From assembly GCA_028753945.1 (NCBI GenBank), contig JAPNXP010000001.1, positions 10,468,501 through 10,532,500 on the forward strand: a stretch of DNA of 64,000 nucleotides, in the 5' to 3' direction. Both the position numbers and the translations under genes were made by a program. Shown piece after piece: positions 63,891-64,000 of this stretch (position 1 is the stretch's first letter; every line of letters starts with the position of its first letter). The notes under the pieces are model-generated. The model was not told the origin of the DNA and ran no database searches. It saw nothing but the letters and a program-made list of their open reading frames with translations. The DNA comes from Hexactinellida sp. DTS-2022. Taxonomy: Eukaryota > Porifera > Hexactinellida.

Positions 63891-64000
63891 GGGTTTATCT
63901 AGGATTTTCTTGGCACTTTATTATGGAGGTATAAATTTTCCGGCACCCTAAAGGTATTAGCCATAATACATAATCAGTATAATTCACTGATGCGGCACTA

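Larger units (their letters stand above)
59861..64000. other. Vac8-like intron or 3' flank to window end
   Basis: No further armadillo exon is visible in 4.1 kb. Repeats are listed separately: foldback 59880-60464, foldback 61642-61818, hAT 63206-63613 and a pogo-like end at 63722. A lone hAT-like end, CAGTGGTTCTCAAACTGG, starts at about 63007, and a run of 13 C lies at about 61258. Confidence 0.5.

Overview
This is a eukaryotic, animal window. Protein exons are GC-richer islands in AT-rich DNA, introns follow GT-AG rules, and the genes include animal-type families: an ANKS1/Odin adaptor with ankyrin, two SAM and PTB regions, a Tribbles pseudokinase, an NCOA5-like protein, SLC47-type MATE transporters and DUSP23. 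A clear Vac8-type armadillo gene, a family best known from fungi, sits beside them. An early-branching invertebrate such as a sponge fits best, but that placement is inference.

Layout. 1-815: last two coding exons of an eIF2B-epsilon-like W2-domain gene. 1630-3732: intronless NCOA5-like gene. 5588-7615 (minus): intronless secreted protein with five Ig-like repeats that lack the usual cysteines. 9052-9492: DUSP23-like phosphatase, with a 377-bp MITE ending 36 bp before its ATG. 10035 to about 49059: one ANKS1-like gene of about 24 exons. Every junction was phased by hand, giving a protein of about 1,630 residues. 51853-54295: four-exon Tribbles-like pseudokinase. 57728-59860: first three coding exons of a Vac8-like gene that runs out of the window.

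The most unusual architecture is inside ANKS1. Its 10.3-kb intron 6 holds two complete intronless MATE genes and an intronless PLAC8-domain gene, all on the host strand. Its 8.3-kb intron 13 holds an orphan multi-pass membrane protein gene, a decayed MULE/RING transposon fragment and an antisense GPATCH4-like gene. The two MATE paralogues share near-identical blocks inside otherwise diverged coding sequence, which points to recent gene conversion.

The non-coding DNA is crowded with non-autonomous DNA transposons. At least six hAT-type elements have recognisable 8-bp target duplications, five of them perfect. A second set begins TACAGT and ends ACTGTA, like pogo/Tc1-type MITEs. There are several foldback elements. 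Intron 13 also carries a minisatellite of about 60 units of 15 bp, nearly every one of which contains a perfect p53-family consensus half-site.
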